A DNA stretch of 17,595 nt from the NCBI GenBank assembly GCA_964486825.1, contig CAZAQS010000089.1:1-17595 (forward strand), read 5' to 3'. The DNA comes from CAZAQS01 sp964486825. GTDB lineage: Bacteria > Chloroflexota > Anaerolineae > Anaerolineales > UBA4823. Positions 15,426 through 17,595 of the stretch are shown here, piece by piece; positions within the stretch are counted from its first letter, which is position 1, and the number at the start of each line of letters is the position of its first letter. The position numbers were made by a program, and so were the translations under genes. Below the pieces are notes generated by a model. That model did not search any database, was not told the origin of the DNA, and saw only the letters and a list, made by a program, of their open reading frames with translations.

Positions 15426-16859
15426 TTATCTACCCCGGAGGCCAAAAACAGTGGCGGGTGTACGCAATAGAATGACAAAATCCAGGATGAGGTTGCGGTG
15501 TTTAATATAGTAGAGATCGTATTCGAGTTTCGTGATCGTCTCGTCAATCGTCGAAGCATAACCAAAGTTGACCTGGGCCCACCCGGTGATGCCCGGTTTG
15601 ACCAGCAGGCGGGCGCGGTAAAAGGGGACATGTTGTTGGAACCAATCAACCAGCTCTGGTCTTTCGGCGCGCGGCCCTACCAGGCTCATTTCGCCTTTCA
15701 GGACATTGATGAATTGGGGTAGCTCATCCAGGTGAGTTTTGCGCAGGATACGCCCTACCCGCGTGGCGCGTTTGTCGTTTTCTTCAGCCCACTGGGGTTG
15801 CCCGTCCGGTTCTGCATCCAAACCCATGGTGCGAAATTTAAATATCTTATAGGGTTGCCCACCCCGACCTGAGCGGGTCTGCTTATAGAAAACAGGGAAT
15901 CCGTTATCGAGCAGAATTGAAATGGCGATCAAGGGGAAGAAAACCAGGAAAAAGGCGCTCCCAATCAACCCACCAGCAATGTCCAGCAGGCGCTTACCGA
16001 GCTCGTAAAAACCGCTTTGGCGAGCCTGGTCTACGAAGGAGCGCAAGATCCAGTCTGCTTCCAAATGCCGGATGGGTACCCGCCCCATGAGCTCCTCGTA
16101 AGCGACGGGCATGCGGGTAATCGCAATTCCCATTTCTTGTGCATCCAACAAGGACTGAAACATGCGTCCTTGCATCTCCCCGGAAATGGCAACGATGATG
16201 TCTGAGACACGTTCGAGGTTGATGATCTCCAGTAGCTTGTCGCAGTCTCCAAGAACCTTATAGCCCTCTTTCTCTTTTCCAATCTTTTCGGGATCGTCGT
16301 CCACGATCCCGACCCAGAAAAAGGGCGGTGGTGAGATCTCATTGAATAATCTGAGCAGGGTTTGCCCTGTTTCGCCTGCGCCTACCAGCAAGACACGGCG
16401 CATAAATTCTGGAGCTGTAAAAACGCGAATATAGAGCAGGCGCCATATAAAGGTTAATGCGGTTGCGGCTACGACGAAACCCGCCACACCTCTCCGGTTC
16501 AGCGATTTGGGTGTGGAGTAGAAGAAGTAGATAACCAGGTAGAGACCCAGTGCGATCAAAGCCGTCATGGCAATATTGCGCATGGTCTGTTTCCAATCTC
16601 CTGCCCGGTGCTCATCGTATAACTCGACCATCAAGATGACCCAGAAAAACGGCAGAAGGAAGAACCAGCTGGGGATGGTACGGATGAATTCCATTGTGAA
16701 TTCGTAATATTCATCCACCCAAGCCCAAACAAGCAAGGATGCGATCAGGGCTGTCACGGCTACCAAAAAATCGACGATAACCAGCAAAATCCGCCGTTCG
16801 CCAGGGCGTAACAGCCAGGTATGGGTTTTGGCTTCCAGTTTTTTAATCGTTGTAGCCAT
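15426..16859 (-). CDS. Polyprenyl-phosphate sugar-1-phosphate transferase (exopolysaccharide initiating enzyme, WcaJ/WbaP type)
   Basis: 477 residues, integral membrane protein. It starts an exopolysaccharide or O-chain repeat by moving a sugar-1-phosphate from an NDP-sugar to undecaprenyl phosphate. Order: about four N-terminal membrane helices (roughly 24-48, 63-80, 95-114, 124-146); a Rossmann-like domain with GAGETG (160-165); a re-entrant hydrophobic helix (about 291-318); and the catalytic bacterial sugar transferase domain with YKIFKFRTM (337-345), THLDELPQ (375-382), SLVGPRAERPE (392-402) and KPGITGWAQV (421-430). All family motifs are intact. The sugar cannot be told from sequence, so no symbol is given. 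It lies 21 bases after the glycosyltransferase gene on the same strand. Only a weak GAGG precedes the ATG. Confidence 0.95.
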   Translation of the reverse strand: MATTIKKLEAKTHTWLLRPGERRILLVIVDFLVAVTALIASLLVWAWVDEYYEFTMEFIRTIPSWFFLLPFFWVILMVELYDEHRAGDWKQTMRNIAMTALIALGLYLVIYFFYSTPKSLNRRGVAGFVVAATALTFIWRLLYIRVFTAPEFMRRVLLVGAGETGQTLLRLFNEISPPPFFWVGIVDDDPEKIGKEKEGYKVLGDCDKLLEIINLERVSDIIVAISGEMQGRMFQSLLDAQEMGIAITRMPVAYEELMGRVPIRHLEADWILRSFVDQARQSGFYELGKRLLDIAGGLIGSAFFLVFFPLIAISILLDNGFPVFYKQTRSGRGGQPYKIFKFRTMGLDAEPDGQPQWAEENDKRATRVGRILRKTHLDELPQFINVLKGEMSLVGPRAERPELVDWFQQHVPFYRARLLVKPGITGWAQVNFGYASTIDETITKLEYDLYYIKHRNLILDFVILLRTPATVFGLRGR

Positions 16860-16880
16860 TCGATAAAGTAGGCCTCAAAA

Positions 16881-17510
16881 TCAAGATTTCCTGGTTGAGG
16901 CTGGCATGAAAAATTTTCCTGGAGAGCTGATCAGACTCCATAAAAGTGCTGTTCCCCAGGAAATATGCATGGAACCAATTGCCAGGGGAACGCCAGCCAA
17001 CATACCAATATCCTGTTTTTTTACAGCCAGTATGCTCCCGACAATGAATAGCGATAAGGCGTATAGCCCGATTTCAGCAGCCAGCAAAATCCGAGCCAAA
17101 GGCGACCACAGGCCGAGCAAGGCGAAGCCAATCAGGCTTAATACAAATAACGGTGGCAGAGCTTGTCTCCAGCGCAGGGTGTGAGGGTAACGAAGCAGCA
17201 TACGCCCCTTCCAGAATCCATAACGCCAGTACTGGCGGATGAGAGAGGACCAGGTAGAGCGGGCGAAATAAACCGAACGGATAGCAGGGTCAAGCCAGAC
17301 CTGCCCATTGGCCTGTCGAATTCGGACATTGAACTCGTAATCTTCATTCGTTAGCAGCGTTTCATTAAATAAACCGATCCGGTCAACCAAAGCCCTGCGA
17401 AAAGCCCCGAAAGGGACCGTATCCACCGGCCTGGCGGAGCCAGTATAGCGGTAGTAAGCATCTCCTACGCCTAAGGGATGGGAAACCGCTGCAGCGATGG
17501 CTCTCGCCAT
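16881..17510 (-). CDS. ExoA-like family 2 glycosyltransferase, N-terminus missing
   Basis: About 209 residues with clear family likeness, forming the C-terminal part of a membrane-associated GT-A glycosyltransferase like succinoglycan ExoA. Seen: AIAAAVSHPLGVGDAYYRYTG, DTVPFGAFRR, IGLFNETLLTNEDYEFNVRI (NEDYEFN is the acidic catalytic loop), QANGQVWLDP, then YWRYGFWKGRML and three hydrophobic segments near the C-terminus. The N-terminal nucleotide-sugar domain (about 100 or more residues with DXD) is absent. The frame runs open to the window edge, and TTG at 17540 could formally serve as a start, but the residues beyond 17510 do not resemble the family, and the other strand there encodes a TPR. 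I therefore call it truncated by a junction near 17500. It likely acts with the sugar transferase downstream in exopolysaccharide assembly. Confidence 0.8.
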   Translation of the reverse strand: MARAIAAAVSHPLGVGDAYYRYTGSARPVDTVPFGAFRRALVDRIGLFNETLLTNEDYEFNVRIRQANGQVWLDPAIRSVYFARSTWSSLIRQYWRYGFWKGRMLLRYPHTLRWRQALPPLFVLSLIGFALLGLWSPLARILLAAEIGLYALSLFIVGSILAVKKQDIGMLAGVPLAIGSMHISWGTALLWSLISSPGKFFMPASTRKS

Positions 17511-17595
17511 CCAACCCGACCACGCGAACGCCCTTGGCAACCTCGCGAACCTCGAGAGCGGCAGAGGTCGACTTGCCGAGGCGCAGGACCTATAC
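17497..17595 (+). CDS. Tetratricopeptide-repeat protein fragment at the window edge
   Basis: The last 99 bases on the plus strand are open and read as one TPR unit: ALAIQPD, then HANALGNLANL, then GRLAEAQDLY. This matches the canonical TPR pattern (P-D at the repeat end, A-L-N-L spacing, G-R-L-E-A-LY) without gaps. It overlaps the minus-strand glycosyltransferase only at its very end (about 17497-17510). The ATG at 17497 falls in mid-repeat and is probably not a real start. Both ends of this gene are missing; it most likely belongs to a different locus joined here. Confidence 0.6.
   Translation, partial: MALAIQPDHANALGNLANLESGRGRLAEAQDLY

Overview
The window looks like part of the chromosome of a strictly anaerobic bacterium, most likely an Anaerolineae-type Chloroflexota. 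This placement is an inference from gene content: a soluble Hdr/MvhD/formate dehydrogenase cluster, a fused transaldolase-glucose-6-phosphate isomerase, and FemAB-type acyltransferases beside an exopolysaccharide sugar transferase. No rRNA, tRNA, CRISPR array or insertion sequence is visible. Both edges cut genes, so this may be a whole metagenomic contig.

Region 1 (1-6392, minus strand) is one tightly coupled operon, transcribed right to left: hdrC, hdrB, hdrA, mvhD, a cysteine-rich iron-sulfur protein, then a formate dehydrogenase catalytic subunit that runs off the left edge. Neighbours mostly overlap by 1 or 4 bases. The formate dehydrogenase is a selenoprotein: an in-frame TGA at 1162-1164 sits exactly at the family's catalytic Sec/Cys position, a bacterial SECIS hairpin follows at once, and the formate dehydrogenase sequence continues beyond it. 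Together the genes predict a cytoplasmic flavin-based electron-bifurcating (or confurcating) complex in which formate oxidation or CO2 reduction is wired through FeS protein and MvhD to HdrA, and from there to ferredoxin and to an unknown HdrBC-linked acceptor.

Region 2 (6393-6784) is a 392-bp divergent regulatory region. It holds a sigma70-like promoter for the hdr-fdh operon, a Crp/Fnr-like palindrome with a repeated half-site, and a strong leader hairpin.

Region 3 (6785-12126, plus strand) is a sugar-phosphate operon: transketolase, RpiB-type ribose-5-phosphate isomerase, and the transaldolase-phosphoglucose isomerase fusion. It covers most of the non-oxidative pentose phosphate pathway and links it to fructose-6-P/glucose-6-P; ribulose-phosphate epimerase is absent here.

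Region 4 (12149-17510, minus strand) is a cell-surface cluster: an ExoA-like family 2 glycosyltransferase fragment, a polyprenyl-phosphate sugar transferase, two tandem FemAB-family acyltransferases, and a PLP enzyme of the D-cysteine desulfhydrase/ACC deaminase family. It converges on region 3 with a 22-bp gap.

Right edge (about 17497-17595): the glycosyltransferase loses its family resemblance, and the plus strand instead reads as a clear tetratricopeptide repeat. This looks like a chimeric contig end, or less likely a real rearrangement that cut the glycosyltransferase.
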